64,000 nucleotides of DNA from Plasmopara viticola (lineage: Eukaryota > Oomycota > Peronosporomycetes > Peronosporales > Peronosporaceae), in assembly GCA_001695595.3 (NCBI GenBank), contig MBPM02000090.1, forward strand, positions 1 to 64,000. Reading direction: 5' to 3'. The notes below the pieces were generated by a model that made no database searches, was not told the origin of the DNA, and saw only the letters and a program-made list of their open reading frames with translations. The stretch's first letter is position 1; each line of letters starts with the position of its first letter. Shown in pieces: positions 36,290 through 47,878 of the stretch. The position numbers and the translations under genes are program-made.

Positions 36290-37587
36290 TCAGTAGACAT
36301 CACCGGCAGCAAAAACTTTGGCCGTTACACCCAAAGACATGTGTTCGAAGTTCTTATAAATCAAAAGTTGGCTGCTTGTAAGCTTGACTACATCCGAAAA
36401 ACGAACTTGGAATAAGGCAGGGTGCTCGCGGATGAATTTTCCCACCGAAGCTGTGGACAAGAACCTTCGAAGCACCTGACGAAGCCGGTCGCGCTGAGCT
36501 AAATCGTACTTGCGGCGCAGGATCCCCTAATATGGGCACTGAAGACTGTGTAGATGACACGCAGAGCTGGTGATACTGGCATAGGAGAACGAGTATCAAA
36601 TAGCCAGCCATTCCGCTCAGTCCAGAGAAAGTGTAAGACCACTGCTCGTGTAATATGCCACATATCGAGAACCTGACTGACGTGATCTTGATCTTCATCT
36701 CGTAGCGGAGGCTTCCTTCCAATCGCAATGTCGATCCAAGTAGGTGCGCGTTTAAAGCAAGGATACCAGTCACGAAAAACGACTTCCCAGACTTCACGTG
36801 CAAGGGAGTACTCAAAGAAGAAGTGTCGCTCTGTCTCAACCGCGGTTTAGCCATCGCGAACGCAAAAAATCGCGTTTGGGTCCTCACTGAGGAAAATAAA
36901 ACGAGACCGAACAGGAAGAAGTCGGAAAGCAAGACGAAACTGAAAGTCTTCGTAGATGGGAAGCAACATACCACGCAAGTGTTTCCTCAGCTTGACAGAC
37001 TTCTTGACATCTTCTGGTTGCCCACAAGAGTCGTGCAGCTGGATCGGGTGATAATGTACTGCTTGGACGGGCTTAGAGACAAGTGACAGGAGTTGCGAAC
37101 GTGACATTAAGGGCACAAGACGGAGGCGATCATTGACACGCACACCAGCGTACGGCATGCTGGATCGGCAATCTGTTGGAACTGTTGTGTCAATGCAAAG
37201 TCAGCAAATTGCCATAACACGCTGAAAAACCTGACTCACTTCTTTGTGCAAGCGTATAAGCCACATGAGCTGCTTATATGCAGAGACCACAGGGTACGAA
37301 TAGTCAATGTGTGCCTCAGCGAAAGCACGAGCTGTACTCCGAACACCCGTCGTATTTACAAAGTCAACAAGCGAACGCAGTCCAAAAGCACTGGCTATGT
37401 GGCGTCGAAATCCGCGCTGGGGCTCAGCGATCATGCTGATGCTGCGGCGTGGACTCGTTTCACCGTGACACCGAGCAGATGGTTCGAACTGGAATACCGG
37501 ATCACCATGACACCAGATGGGCTGATGCAACGCGTAGCAAAATCGTTCGTCCGAATTGAGGTCAATCCACGTAACCGGCCACTTCAC
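36290..37587 (-). pseudogene. LINE A reverse transcriptase C-terminal part, frameshifted
   Basis: Three overlapping frames continue the reverse transcriptase. The first (37,587-37,201) begins MKWPVTWIDLNSDERFCY and shares the LHQPIW-type block with LINE B. The second (37,158-36,847) contains FQFRLAFRLLPVRSRF and a CVRDG knuckle, typical of the zinc-binding region downstream of LINE reverse transcriptases (zf-RVT). The third continues to 36,290. Frame changes and stops show it is dead. The assignment rests on order and on matches with LINE B. Confidence 0.6.
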
Positions 37588-37593
37588 ACCGTA

Positions 37594-39018
37594 CTACAGC
37601 TTCCATGCTGACCGCCACCACGTCGACAGAAAACGGTGCCTTAGAACACCATGTCGATGCGGACTGACAGACAAGAAGTCGAGATGTTGCCGTAGTCCCC
37701 AATCTGGAAGAACAGACAAAAGTAGTACGCCTGGGGTTGTCCAGTTGCATACGGCTGGATCCGCCGCCGCGATGAACTGTTGGAGAAACTGGAGATATTG
37801 TCGATTCACCAGAGCTTCAAGCCTTGGGATCTGGAGTCCGCCGTCATTGCCCTTCCTCCGCAAAAAGTCATTCGGTATCAACTGGAAGGTCCTTGCTGAG
37901 CGCTCATAACGCCTATTCAATACAAATCGGTGGAGTGCTGCTTGCCATTTTTTCAGCGTGTGTTTTGGCGCGGTTACGAGCCTTTTAAATTGCCACAGCC
38001 AAGAGGACCATCGTCTGCGCGATGAGAAGCCGACCGTGCAGAGTGAGTGCCCGCCGGAACCAAAGTTTAAAACATCATAAAAACGAGTGTCGAGCGCTTC
38101 CAGCATCTGATCTTTTGTGACGCGTTGACCAAAAAGGAAGCCGAGATACCTTACTGTGTTACCATAGCCAAGAACTCGAACGTCTGGGATCGCTAAGAAA
38201 GAACGGGCACGATGAAGGCTCATCAATACGCCCTTGGGCCGATTGAGATTCGCTCCCGACCATTGACTGTACTCTTTAACGAGGTCGAGCTGTGCTTGAA
38301 TGCCTGCGATCGAGCCCGAGAGCAAGGTGGAATCGTCCGCAAAAAAGATGCTCGTAATTGTGAAATCGTCAGACAATGGGACGCCGTGTTCTTCATGTTG
38401 GCGGAGCAAGTTACCGAGGGGATCGATCACCAAAAGAAATAGCAACGCAGACAGAGGATCACCCTGCTTTACGCCGCGAGATGGATATAGGCCTTCAAGG
38501 ATATGACCGTTGACAATCAGATGTGCTTGTGGCTTCGTGTGCACGAGCTTAACCCACTCGGAGTATGTACCACCGCAACCCATACGGTCTAGTACTTGGA
38601 ACATGTAGCTCCAGTTGACACGGTCATACGCCTTTTCAAAGTCGAGGAACGTCGCATACGCTTCGTTGTCACGGGCCGTCACCAGATCTTGAAGATCTTG
38701 AAGAAACCGCACGTGGTGGTGCAGTGACCGTCCCTTGACAATCGCCTTCTGATTTGGATGAACAAGCTTGGACAAGAATGATTGGAGTCGAAAAGCAAGC
38801 ACCTTTGTCAAAGCCTTGACATCAACACCCATGAGAGTAATTGGACGAGTCAGCGTGTCGGGGTTGTAGGTATTTTTAAGTGTCTTCCTCACACCTTCAA
38901 TGCAAACGTCTGCTACAGTCAGGTGATTCGGTCGAAGCTGGAGATCTGCCGTCTCTTCGTCGTCCTTCATCTCATCGACGATCTCCTGGATCATCATCGG
39001 CTTCGGCGATTTAGACAC
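37594..39018 (-). pseudogene. LINE A reverse transcriptase core, L1/Tx1-like
   Basis: A 474-residue open frame with the main reverse transcriptase motifs: RPITLMGVDVKALTKVLAFRL (res 58-78), NQKAIVKGR (89-97), LDFEKAYDRVNW (125-136; catalytic Asp), RGVKQGDPLSALLF (181-194) and FFADDSTLL (225-233; catalytic Asp pair). This set fits APE-type L1/Tx1-like elements. The first residue shown is not a natural start: in-frame coding continues upstream through SSHFFVKKHTKV, which matches LINE B residues of the ORF1 end. The ORF1 tail is thus fused directly to reverse transcriptase by an internal deletion, so no endonuclease is present. It retains all visible catalytic residues. Confidence 0.85.
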
Positions 39019-39428
39019 CTTTGTGTGTTTTTTTACGAAGAAATGCGACGACTCCGAGCTATTTTCGATCGCTTCCGGGACCTTTACCTAGGGAGGGACG
39101 ATCTGGTTGCGAGTGAGACTACCCTCCGCGAGCATACCTGGCGAGCAGTCAAACTAGACTTCAACCGAGTTCAGCACATCGTAATAATTGCTTGTGGCAA
39201 GCTTCTGGGCCGGTGCTGGTTAAGTGCTCTTTAACACAGAGCCGAAGGTCTTCTCAGCACGGCGGCGCTTGGCCTTGTTCTCCCTACTAACCACGGCTTC
39301 AGAGCTAGCCAAACTTAGCGCTGGCGCCGGTGTAGGCAGCCGTTTCGGAGGCAGAAGGCGTAGCGCATGCCTTGGACTACCAGGAGGAAGGACGAAGGAG
39401 CCGGCATGAGTGTCAAGTGAGAGTACAC

Positions 39429-40433
39429 TCACCACGTCTTCTTTCTTCGGCCCAATCTCACTTGCCACAGTACCCAACCCCTTAACGACGTCGACATACG
39501 ACGAACCAGACGGTTTTGCCGGCGAAGCGGACGATGTGACTTCACCGATGTGGTCGGGTTGAGCGCGTGCGGCGACCTCTGACCGAACCCAAGACGTTGG
39601 GACAGAAAAGCAGCGTTACGGCCCTGGGCTGGATACTGTGAGCAGTTGAATATGATCTGCTCAAAAACTTTGCCGTCGACGACGACGGCCTTTGGTGGCG
39701 TTGACGAGCGAAAATAAACACGCCATGTTGCCGTTGTGAGGCCCGACTGAATGTTGACGTCGCGGAAGGTGCAATAAATTGGTTTTGCGCCCATCTGGAA
39801 AAATTGTTCCATGAGGGAGGCGTGCGAGAAGACGCTATCGACACCCGAGATGTCGAGGTAGTACCTGTCCGCAAGGATTTTTAAATCCGAGAACGTAAAA
39901 GTGTGGCCGAGAATACGGACGGGCTGTCGAGCAAGTCCCGCACATGTCTTTCGGTCTTTTACACGCACCCACAGCTCACCGGCCCGGCCCTTAGAGATCT
40001 GGCCGATCTGGCAGTCGTTGACTTGCGCTTGAATCACCGGTTTGTCGTTGTTATTAAGAAACGGCGTCGCAATCTTGTAGATGCCAGTACGCTGGAACGT
40101 TTGGCCGGTTTTGACGGTCATCAAGTACCGCGTCTTAGGTAGCTTGTACGCCCGAGCGCGCTCAATTGGCGACCACAGCTGACTTCACTCTACTCCCTTC
40201 TCGTAGAGTGTGTCGATGGTCTCAAAATCGAGCGCAGACGGTTGAGGCGTTATCAGTACACCCAAGTTCCGGGACCGTGGCAACGCGGTGTCACGGCGAA
40301 TCTCGTCGTCTTGGGCTAGTAGCGCAAAGAGCGACAAATTTGACACCGCTGTCGCATTCATCGGGTGTTCACTAGTCATAATCGTATCATTTGAGGCATT
40401 ATTGTTGCTGGATCTGCCGACAGCAAGAAGCAC
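39429..40433 (-). pseudogene. LINE A ORF1-like protein, one internal stop
   Basis: Frames 40,433-40,185 and 40,124-39,429 are in the same reading frame, separated by one TGA. LINE B has Trp (RGWSF) at the matching place, so this looks like TGG to TGA. The protein contains DRYYLDISGVDS, GAKPIYCTFRDV and TATWRVYF blocks, all matched in LINE B. The function is inferred only from position upstream of the polymerase, where RNA-binding ORF1 proteins lie. No gag-type zinc knuckle is seen. A different frame continues to 39,220. Confidence 0.65.
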
Positions 40434-40858
40434 GTCAGTACTTCCAAAAAAGCATTGTCATATTACTGCCCACATAAACGGCTTGTGAAGCGTCTCCGTC
40501 ACCAGAGGATGGCTGGTTATTAGACTTGATCAGGCCGCTGACGCCACCATGATGGGTGGTGGCGCATCTGTCGAACAAGTGGTTGCGGAAATCCCATGGC
40601 TAGGGACATCTGTTACCACAGACCCGTTTGCAACAAGTGTCGCAGCATTCGGTTTAGCGGGTGAAGAGTCACCGTGGAATCGACCCATCTTCGTCGGTAA
40701 GAAGACGGAACCGGGCGTGGGAGCGGATGGGTTCGCACCATCATCGCCATCTCACAGGAATGTAGGAGGTGAGGGTCGGCCTGGTACATTGGACTCAGTC
40801 TGGGGTACTTCTGTTTTTGACTGGATTGACTTGTGCTCAACGAGGCAAATTGGGAAGT

Positions 40859-40930
40859 GCCTCTATAGCTCAGTCGTAGAGCACCCGCTTAGAAAGCGGA
40901 AGGTCGGTAGTTCAATCCTGCCTGGGGGCA
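40859..40930 (+). tRNA. tRNA-Thr body with AGA anticodon, after LINE A
   Basis: Complete 72-nt gene starting at the LINE A 5' end. The loop is TTAGAAA, so the anticodon is AGA (serine UCU codons) on a threonine tRNA body without the long variable arm of tRNA-Ser. C4 to T and a D-loop GG to CG change are also present. Probably not a working Thr or Ser tRNA. Confidence 0.72.
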
Positions 40931-41858
40931 TTTCTCAGACAATTATAACAAACTCGGTCATCTCGCCCTCAGCAATCGTGAGCAGTGAGTCTAATAATTT
41001 CATTACTCTGTTTATGCGTTAGCAATAATACACTATTATACCTTTTTTACGGCGCAAGATGAAATATAGACCACTTTTAGCTAGCTTGACGAGTAGAGGG
41101 ATACACCCGAGATACTTTCGTCTCTATTAGCATTTTTCTTTATCGGTGAAGCATACTTTCTTTTGAAACTCCCGACTTCTCCGATAAATTCAGAATTATA
41201 GCGTGAAGTTATCAGCAAAATTCGGGCTTCTCATAAAACCCAAATAAGTATACCCAGGCCATAGCGATGGCGTGCAGACTGTTTCGTGTGATGGCAATGT
41301 AAATAGTGTGTTGTCGTCGGCAGCGATTGCCCCTATAGCTCAGTCGAAAGTTTGTCTATATTATGAATAATTTAGACGATGTGACTTCTCAATTGTACCT
41401 AGCTATAAGGATACACCATAAATACTAATATACAGTCTAATTAGTACTTGAACAAATGAAGTTGTCGATGCAGCATTGGTGTTTTCAAGAATTTGCTTGG
41501 CACACCAATATGGTGTAAGCCACAAAAAATGTGGTCCACTTGTGTATGCGCTTGTGGAGGTTCTGAGGCAATCTTAATATGATGCTTGAAAGGTCTTCAA
41601 AAGATACATTTATAAATTTGACCGGTATAGAGTGTCGTCGAAAGGTTGTACGTAAATTTTTGTGGTCGAGAAAGCTCTCATTCCCAAATTTGCCAAAAAA
41701 AAACCAGATGTACCCAAAAAATGGTACATTTTATGGGCCCGATGGAGGTACCAAAAAGTTATACATTTTGGGGTCCAGACTTGGTTTGCTGGTCTGACCT
41801 CCTTTTTTTAAAGAAAGCCAGCTACCGCGCTTGAGGAGAACCCCAACCTGATGGAAGG

Positions 41859-42180
41859 AAAGGAGTGTGTGCGATCTGATTTCGTTGAAGCTGTCCCGGC
41901 TCCTTCCCTCCTCAGTGAGGAAAGCTCGGGACCTCGCAATGGGTCCGCTGGTAATGGCGCTGGTTCTGTGCTCGAAGAAGGAACCCTATTGGCGGAGATT
42001 TCGGAGTGTGTTCGGTCCGATTCCGTTGAAGCGGCCACGGCTACGACCCTCCAAGGTGTGGGTATTCTGAAGCGTGTGCAGAATCGGCTAGGACTAGCGG
42101 TGCGAGGGAGGAAGAGTCCCTACGGTTGGGGTACGGAGTGTGTGCGGTCTGACCCCGTTAGAGCTGCCACGGCTCCGCTC
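41859..42180. repeat. Three spaced ~40-bp direct repeats in the LINE B 3' region
   Basis: A block beginning GGAGTGTGTKCGRTCYGA and ending in CGGCTMC-type sequence occurs at about 41,861, 42,004 and 42,135, spaced roughly 130-143 bp. It lies in the 3' untranslated part of LINE B. The open + strand frame across it is a by-product of the repeats. Such 3' repeats are common in LINE tails; a role in recognition by the element's own enzyme is only a guess. Confidence 0.6.
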
Positions 42181-44216
42181 CTGACCGAACACTGGTAATA
42201 TCCGGTTGTCGGTTTGTGAAGTCACCGAATGCTGAATGAGTCTTCATCACTTCGAGCACTCGCTGTAGATTGCGATTCTCTGCTTGATCGTATAACCGCC
42301 GTGGAAGAACCGAACTTGCGCGCATAACGTCGAGAAGATCACCGCGAGCGCCGGAGCTGTTGGTGTCGACTGTCTTCCGTCGAACAGGCACCTGTTGCGA
42401 TCCGACCAGATCGTGTGCAGCGTCGCACCTCGGAGAACGTGCCACACGTCGCGCACCACGTCGGCGCCCTCGTCCTACGCTCCGCGGAGGCGCAGCTTGT
42501 TCCCGAGAGCGATGTCAAGTCAGACAGAGCGAGAGACGAAGAACGGCGAGACAAGTATTAAGACCTGCCGCCACGCCTGCGATGCTGGCATGCAGTCGAA
42601 GAACAGGTGTTGCTCCGTCTCGATGGCTTGGCAGCCATCGCGAACACAGATTCGGATATCTGGACGTGATACTTCCAGAAATCAAAAGCGTTAGCGCACG
42701 GAAAGCAGCCAAAACGCGAGTCGGAACTGCAAGTAATCGACGACCGGCAGCAAGACCTTGCTCAGTCTCCTGCCGTGCTTGGCGAATGCCTTGATCTGCT
42801 GCTCGTCGACACGCTGAGAGAAGATTTTCATCGGATGGGGCTTGCTCGGAAGCTGGGGTGTCCAGACGACTTGCAATAGCGCCGATTCCGGGATCGCCGG
42901 AACTAAGCACGTCCTTGTGCCGCTTGTACATCCCAAGCGCGGAAGCAGACTCCTCGATCTAGCGTTTGACGAGTCTCGCACCAGCTGCAGTGCACCAAGT
43001 CGATCCACAATCTGCGTTGCCTCGCGATGCAGCGCACGGAGTCATTTTGCCTGTACCCCCGGTAGAACCGATACGAATGTGAAGTCGAGGTGGCGCTGGA
43101 CAAACTCATCACAAGTCGACCACGCCTCACCCTCGTGTCGGAATTCAGCAAGCTACCACAGGCCGAATACGCGCGAGACATGCAGACGAAAGCTGCGCTG
43201 TGGCTTGGGAACCATCCCGAGACACCGTCGATGCGCTGCTGTCGTTGCTGTCCGCATGGTCTTCTCATAGTGCAGCTCTGCATCTGCGTGGAACCAGATC
43301 GGCTGATTTATACCATACATCGCGCGCTCGTTTGGAGGCAGGTCGCGCCACGTGATCTCCCAGCGCGCCTTGTACCACCACATGCCGACACTCGACCCCA
43401 TCTGATGAGCTTGCCGTGTCGAAGTGGAGAGATCGTGAGAAAGTCCAGCGCATTGCATCTGGCGTTTTAAGGAATCACGGATGTCAGTAGCTCGACGCTC
43501 GCCTTTCCCAGTTCCTCTCATGCGTCGCACTCGCCACGCTCGTGAACTGCAGCAGTAGGGTGAGACGTTGACGCTTAAGCTGGGCATCAAGCTTTGGAAT
43601 CCCCAATCCACCGTCGCTGCGCTGCTGGTGCAAGAACTCATTCGGGATGAGCTGCACACGCTTTGTATCGCGGTCGTGCTTGCGGCGCAAGACGAAACGG
43701 TTGAGCATCGACTGCCAGCGGCGCATCACTGTCGCTGGAATCGGAACATGCTGTGTGTAGTGCGACTGGTATGAGCACGATCGGCCGGTGGTTGCTAGGC
43801 TCGGCGCGTGAGCCCTTTTTGTGTAGTAGCACGAGTGCCGACTTGCGCTGAGACGCCATGAGCTCGCCAAGTCGGAGTCGGTCTGAGAACACAATCGCCA
43901 AGCACTCGCCGAACAGATCTGGCGACACCTGGTAGAAGCCAGCGGTCAAGCCATCCATCCCCGACGATGACGTCGTCTTCATATGCTTGATCGCACCTGC
44001 GAGGTCTGCTGCTGTTAATTCAGCGTCAAGCATTTCGCGGTCAGAGTTCGAGACGAAGCACAAAACTGAGTCAAGAAGCTTGCGCTGCATGGCGTCATCG
44101 GGTGGAGAAACTCTTACTGTCGGACTGTCGAGGTCTTCCATCTCGGACGTCCAGTGCTCTAGGAAACGGAGCGAGATCTCGTGAGGGTTCATCGAGACAT
44201 CTCCACTCGGTGTCAC
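42158..44216 (-). pseudogene. LINE B reverse transcriptase remnant, catalytic core deleted
   Basis: The frame 44,216-43,638 holds the N-terminal reverse transcriptase region: SSSGMDGLTAGFY, SQRKSALVLLHKKGSR and NHRPIVLIP (motif 1). It then runs into sequence from far downstream: 43,894-43,484 carries WQSMLNRFVLRRKH and NEFLHQQRSDGGLGIP, matching the post-core part of LINE A. The segment that should contain the catalytic Asp and FADD box is missing. The C-terminal region continues in shifted frames (43,659-43,153 with NQPIWFHAD; 43,008-42,691 with LQFRLAFWLLSVR; 42,459-42,247 with WSDRNRCLFDG). Confidence 0.75.
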
Positions 44217-44341
44217 AACTTCCTCGATCGAGACTCATCGCAAGCTCGTGTCCAGTGGAATGAAGGAGTGTTTAGTGGACTTTTCGAAGTTGGCGGCTTA
44301 GAAGTCAAACGCAGTATCTTGGTTGTACTGGCTCGTCTGCG

Positions 44342-45400
44342 TCATGTCTCCTTATAGTTGCTCATGGCTTCGTCAAAGAGCTCGCGGTTGTTTTTACTCG
44401 ACAACACACGGAACCTTGCGGCAGCTTGGTCCAGCGCGATGCGGGAGTCTCCTATGGCTTGTGAGTCCTGCTGTCGAAGCTTCTTTTGTATGCCTTGTAG
44501 CTGCTTCCTGATGCTCGCCTTCCACTGCTCCCAGAATTTTCCCGGGATCTCCACTTCGCGCAGCTGATCACGTACCATCTCGGCTTCCTTCTCCATCGCC
44601 GAAACGACCAGTGGGAAGTCTAGCAGATATCGTGGGAACTTCCAGTATCCGCGACCGTGAGGCTGTGTGCCGGAGCAGAGCGAGATGCTGTGCGCAAGGT
44701 AGTCGCCGGCGTGCTTGGAAAAGAAGTACTGGGACTTGTCGTAGAAGCGGTCACAGAACCGTTCCGACATCAAGATGTAGTCCAGCCGGTTCTTCCGTGG
44801 AAGCGGACCGGTGAATACGCGCTCAGTGACGTTGTGGATCCGCCAAGCGTCGACGACACCAAGATTCGCGAGTCACTCCAGACAGCAGGAGCGACTTGAG
44901 TCGTAGCGCAGATCGGGCTTTGAGCTGTCTAGCGGATCGAGCGGCGTGTTCAGGTCTCCGAGCACGAAGTGCGTCGCGTCATCCTCAAACTCATCGGTCG
45001 ACAGACTCATGAAGAACTGTTGCTTCTCTTGGCGATCAACTGTCGCATACACGTTGTGAATGTAGACGGGAGCAGGCTCGACCATCACTTCCACGACGAG
45101 GGACCTGCCTGACACTGACAGGCGCGATATCTCAGCAGCCGTGTCGAAGCCTGGGAAGTCGGAGCGTAACAACGTCAAGACTCCGTTGCATCGACCGCGC
45201 GTGGGTCAATCCAGCAACGCGTTTGGATCGTTGACGAAGGCTTTGTGCGTAAAGCTCGAGTCGAGGTGGAAATTGAAGGTTGAGAGGTGTTGTGCGTCGC
45301 CGAATTTGGTTTCTTGGACGCACGGCACCGAATGTTTGGAGAGTAGGTTGACAATGAAGAGGTGGCCGTTCTTCTTGATGCCATTGGTGTTTACGGTCAT
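44342..45400 (-). pseudogene. LINE B APE-type endonuclease and linker, with stops
   Basis: Three segments share one frame: 45,400-45,206, 45,178-44,873 and 44,773-44,342. Together they show NTNGIKKNG (N-terminal Asn), QETKF (metal-binding Glu), YIHNVYA, LGDLN (Asp/Asn), RKNRLDYILMS and a late LAHS (His), the usual order of the apurinic-like endonuclease of L1/Tx1 elements. GRGYWKFPRYLL and a charged linker follow. The two breaks between segments are TGA codons, one where family members have Trp (CLE-stop-LANLGVVDAW). The enzyme of this family would be the best candidate for cutting the tRNA-Thr gene; this copy is dead. Confidence 0.75.
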
Positions 45401-46552
45401 CAGAGAGACGGTATTCCATGCGTGCTGTGCAGCCGGGGCAACTTAAGCAACGGGTGGACAAGCTGCCCGCAACTGTCATTGCTGGGCCATCAGCATCCGC
45501 GCAGACCTTCAGTACCGACGAGTCAACCGGATAGTAGCCATCCAGCTGACGCAGCGCCTCCAGATCGTCGAGCATGTGACCTTGCCACTGTACTTCACGC
45601 CACTGTTGCATGCAGTGTGAACTAAGGTCCGACCGCAGCAGTCGCAGCAGCGTGTTCGGGTGCATGAAATGCATGTGGTGCGCCGAAATCCACTCAACAG
45701 GCTGACCCGTGAAATACTGGACCCAATGATCGTTCATAAACAATGTCGGCGCGATCGACATGAGCGCGAGCTCGAGCATGCCAAGCGCCTTGGACGCGCG
45801 CGATAGTTCTGTGATCGTGTCTGTGTGGGTCCACCACTTGGCACACTCCTTGAAAATGTCTTGACGCTTCGAAAGTATCGACATCCCCATGACGCAATTC
45901 CACTTCGTCATGACTGTTGTGTCTTCGTCAGGTACCTTGCGCATAACACACAATTGATTGCGTGAAGCTGCGCAAGCTTTTCGATCGGCCTGCCGTCACC
46001 ATCCATCACGAGTGACAGCGCGCTGTTAAGCGCGAGTGGATAGGCAGCGGCCGACATTACGATATGGTCGGGGTTTGTCACGTTCTCGTTGAGCTCCACC
46101 ATACCAATAATCTTTGCGTCTACTTCTGCGAGACGGTCCGGGAGAATGTTGAGCAATGCTGTGTTCTCATGGTTGATGATCGAATCGGTCACCTCAAGTA
46201 TCGGCGGCGCCTTATCTGCCTTCTTGATCTTTGTGTGGTGCTTCTCGACGAAGAACTTCGACTCCGCTGCGGTCGTCACCGCCTCGGGACGCTTCACATT
46301 GGTTGGCACGACCTGCTTGCGCACGCCGTGCTTCTTGTTCGCGGTGGCATTTTTGATAACGAGATCGACTTCCATAGACTGGAGTGCTTCGAAGTAGTTC
46401 GCAGTCGCGACGCCATTGGGAGGCTGCGGTTGCTGCTTCGTGAGCAGAGCAGTGAAGTCGCTGCGTCTGCACCTCCTTTTATTCTGGACTGTCGAAAAAC
46501 GTCCGAATTGTCTCCATTCATTAAGAGCAAGAGCGGAGCTTTTGTCTTACCT
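45401..46552 (-). pseudogene. LINE B ORF1 tail region, frameshifted
   Basis: Frames 46,375-45,908 and 45,953-45,400 join across a frame change near 45,930 (HAINCV against CVMRKVPDED). The start (VVPTNVKRPEAV, ESKFFVEKHHTKIKK) is matched in LINE A just before its deletion point; the rest is absent from LINE A. No known domain is recognised. Confidence 0.5.
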
Positions 46553-47878
46553 TAAGGACTACCGGGAGGAGAAAACTTGCCTCTGGATCCTATGAACGTT
46601 GAGATCGACAGAGCATCGTCTTGGGTGCTTGGGATCTTTGCAAGCTGGTTGGTGCCAGGAGGCGAGCCATGCGGAGCTTCGTCCTGAAGCTTCCCATTGC
46701 GTTTCTCGGACTTCTCAACTGCCTTCTGCAGCGAGGTCATTCGCTTGCCGTTCGTCGCCGCTTGCGCAGGAATCATCGGCATAGCTTGCTGCTGCTTCGT
46801 GGGTTGCTTTGATGTCTGCGACGACAACGATTCGGCCGGGGGAATCGGACGCGGGAAGACTTTGTCACTTGTGAGTAGGTCGATGCCGTGGAGCGAGCGA
46901 AAACCATATGGCAGATGCTCGGACTGATACGGTGCGCTCTTGCCGTGAGCTGGGTGCAGTTTGTTGTGGGACAGAATCAGGTCACATACCGAGCCGTTCA
47001 CCAACAGCGGCTGTGGGCACGTGTTCGAGAGGAAGTACACTCGCCACGTCGCCGAAGTGATGCCGGTCGCCATGTTCACCTAGCGAAACGTGTCATAGAT
47101 CGGCTTGCACCCAAGGATGAAAAGCCGAAACAGGATCGTATCCGTGTTGGTGTCCGAATCGACGGTGGAGATGTCGAGGAAGTACTTTCCTGCAAGGACG
47201 TCGAACTCCTTGAACAAGAATACATCGCCCAAGATGTTCACCTTCGTGCGCTCGAGCTTGAGGCAGGCTTCCTTTATCTTGATCTTCACGTGTAAGTTCC
47301 TGCCAGGGAGTTGACACTTGGCCGATTGCGTGCTCGCTGTACAGTTTCTCAAGCGCGTCGTTCCCGTGGTGCGAACCAGTCAGCGACGCCATGCTCTTCT
47401 GCAGTGGAGTCTTCGCGAAAGTGCGTCCCGTGTGGATGACCATGTCGTTACGCGCGCGGGGCAATTCGTATGGCCGCGCTTGCTCCATCTGTGATGCGAT
47501 GAACGACCAGCCACGTCCAGCAGCGTATTGGCGCTCGATCGACTCGACATCACATGCAAGCGGTTTTGGTGTCTCGTTACGGTTTCGCTTCGCTTCGACT
47601 TTGGCTTCGTCGCGACGGATGGTCTCCTGCTCTCGCAGCAGTGCGGCCATCGTCGGATGCGTGTCGTCAAGTGTAGTCGACGCTTTATCATTCGGAGGCG
47701 GATCCATCAGCTCGTCATCGTGATCTGCGGTCATTAACGTGCCGGGGGCGACAGTGTTGGCGGGAGCATGAACAACACCAGACACGGCAGCAGCAGCAGC
47801 GACGGTGGAGACAGCATCGAGAGGCGCATCCATCGGCTCGTCGCTCGAGTCTTTGAGCACGGGTGCAGGCGGCTTCAA
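46552..47878 (-). pseudogene. LINE B ORF1-like protein, frameshift and TAG stop
   Basis: Frame 47,878-47,093 covers an acidic, Pro/Ala-rich N-terminus and then AAGRGWSFIASQMEQARPYE. The following part lies in another frame (47,352-46,552) with GKYFLDISTVDS and CKPIYDTFR, a TAG stop, then ATWRVYFLSNT. These blocks correspond one to one with LINE A ORF1. The Ala-rich stretch with several GCA/GCT codons near 47,780 is low complexity. Confidence 0.62.

Larger units (their letters stand above)
35129..40858 (-). mobile_element. LINE A: 5.7-kb non-LTR retrotransposon in a tRNA-Thr gene
   Basis: The element runs right to left. Its 3' end abuts the tRNA stub at 35,113-35,128, and its 5' end (GGCACTTCCCAATTTGCC on the minus strand) abuts the complete tRNA at 40,859. 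The order on the minus strand is a 5' region (40,858-40,434), an ORF1-like frame (40,433-39,220), a reverse transcriptase frame (39,018-37,594), a broken C-terminal part (37,587-36,290) and about 1.1 kb of 3' sequence shared with the two short fragments. It has no LTRs. Compared with LINE B, the end of ORF1, the whole endonuclease and the start of the reverse transcriptase are missing, so it is non-autonomous. Confidence 0.88.

Noticed and set aside
37201..40142. Plus-strand frames across LINE A
   Set aside because: They are shadows opposite the reverse transcriptase and ORF1 frames, which have recognisable motifs.
41851..42198. 115-codon + strand frame in LINE B with repeated ECVRSD
   Set aside because: The peptide repeat reflects three DNA repeats in the LINE 3' region and runs against the element direction.
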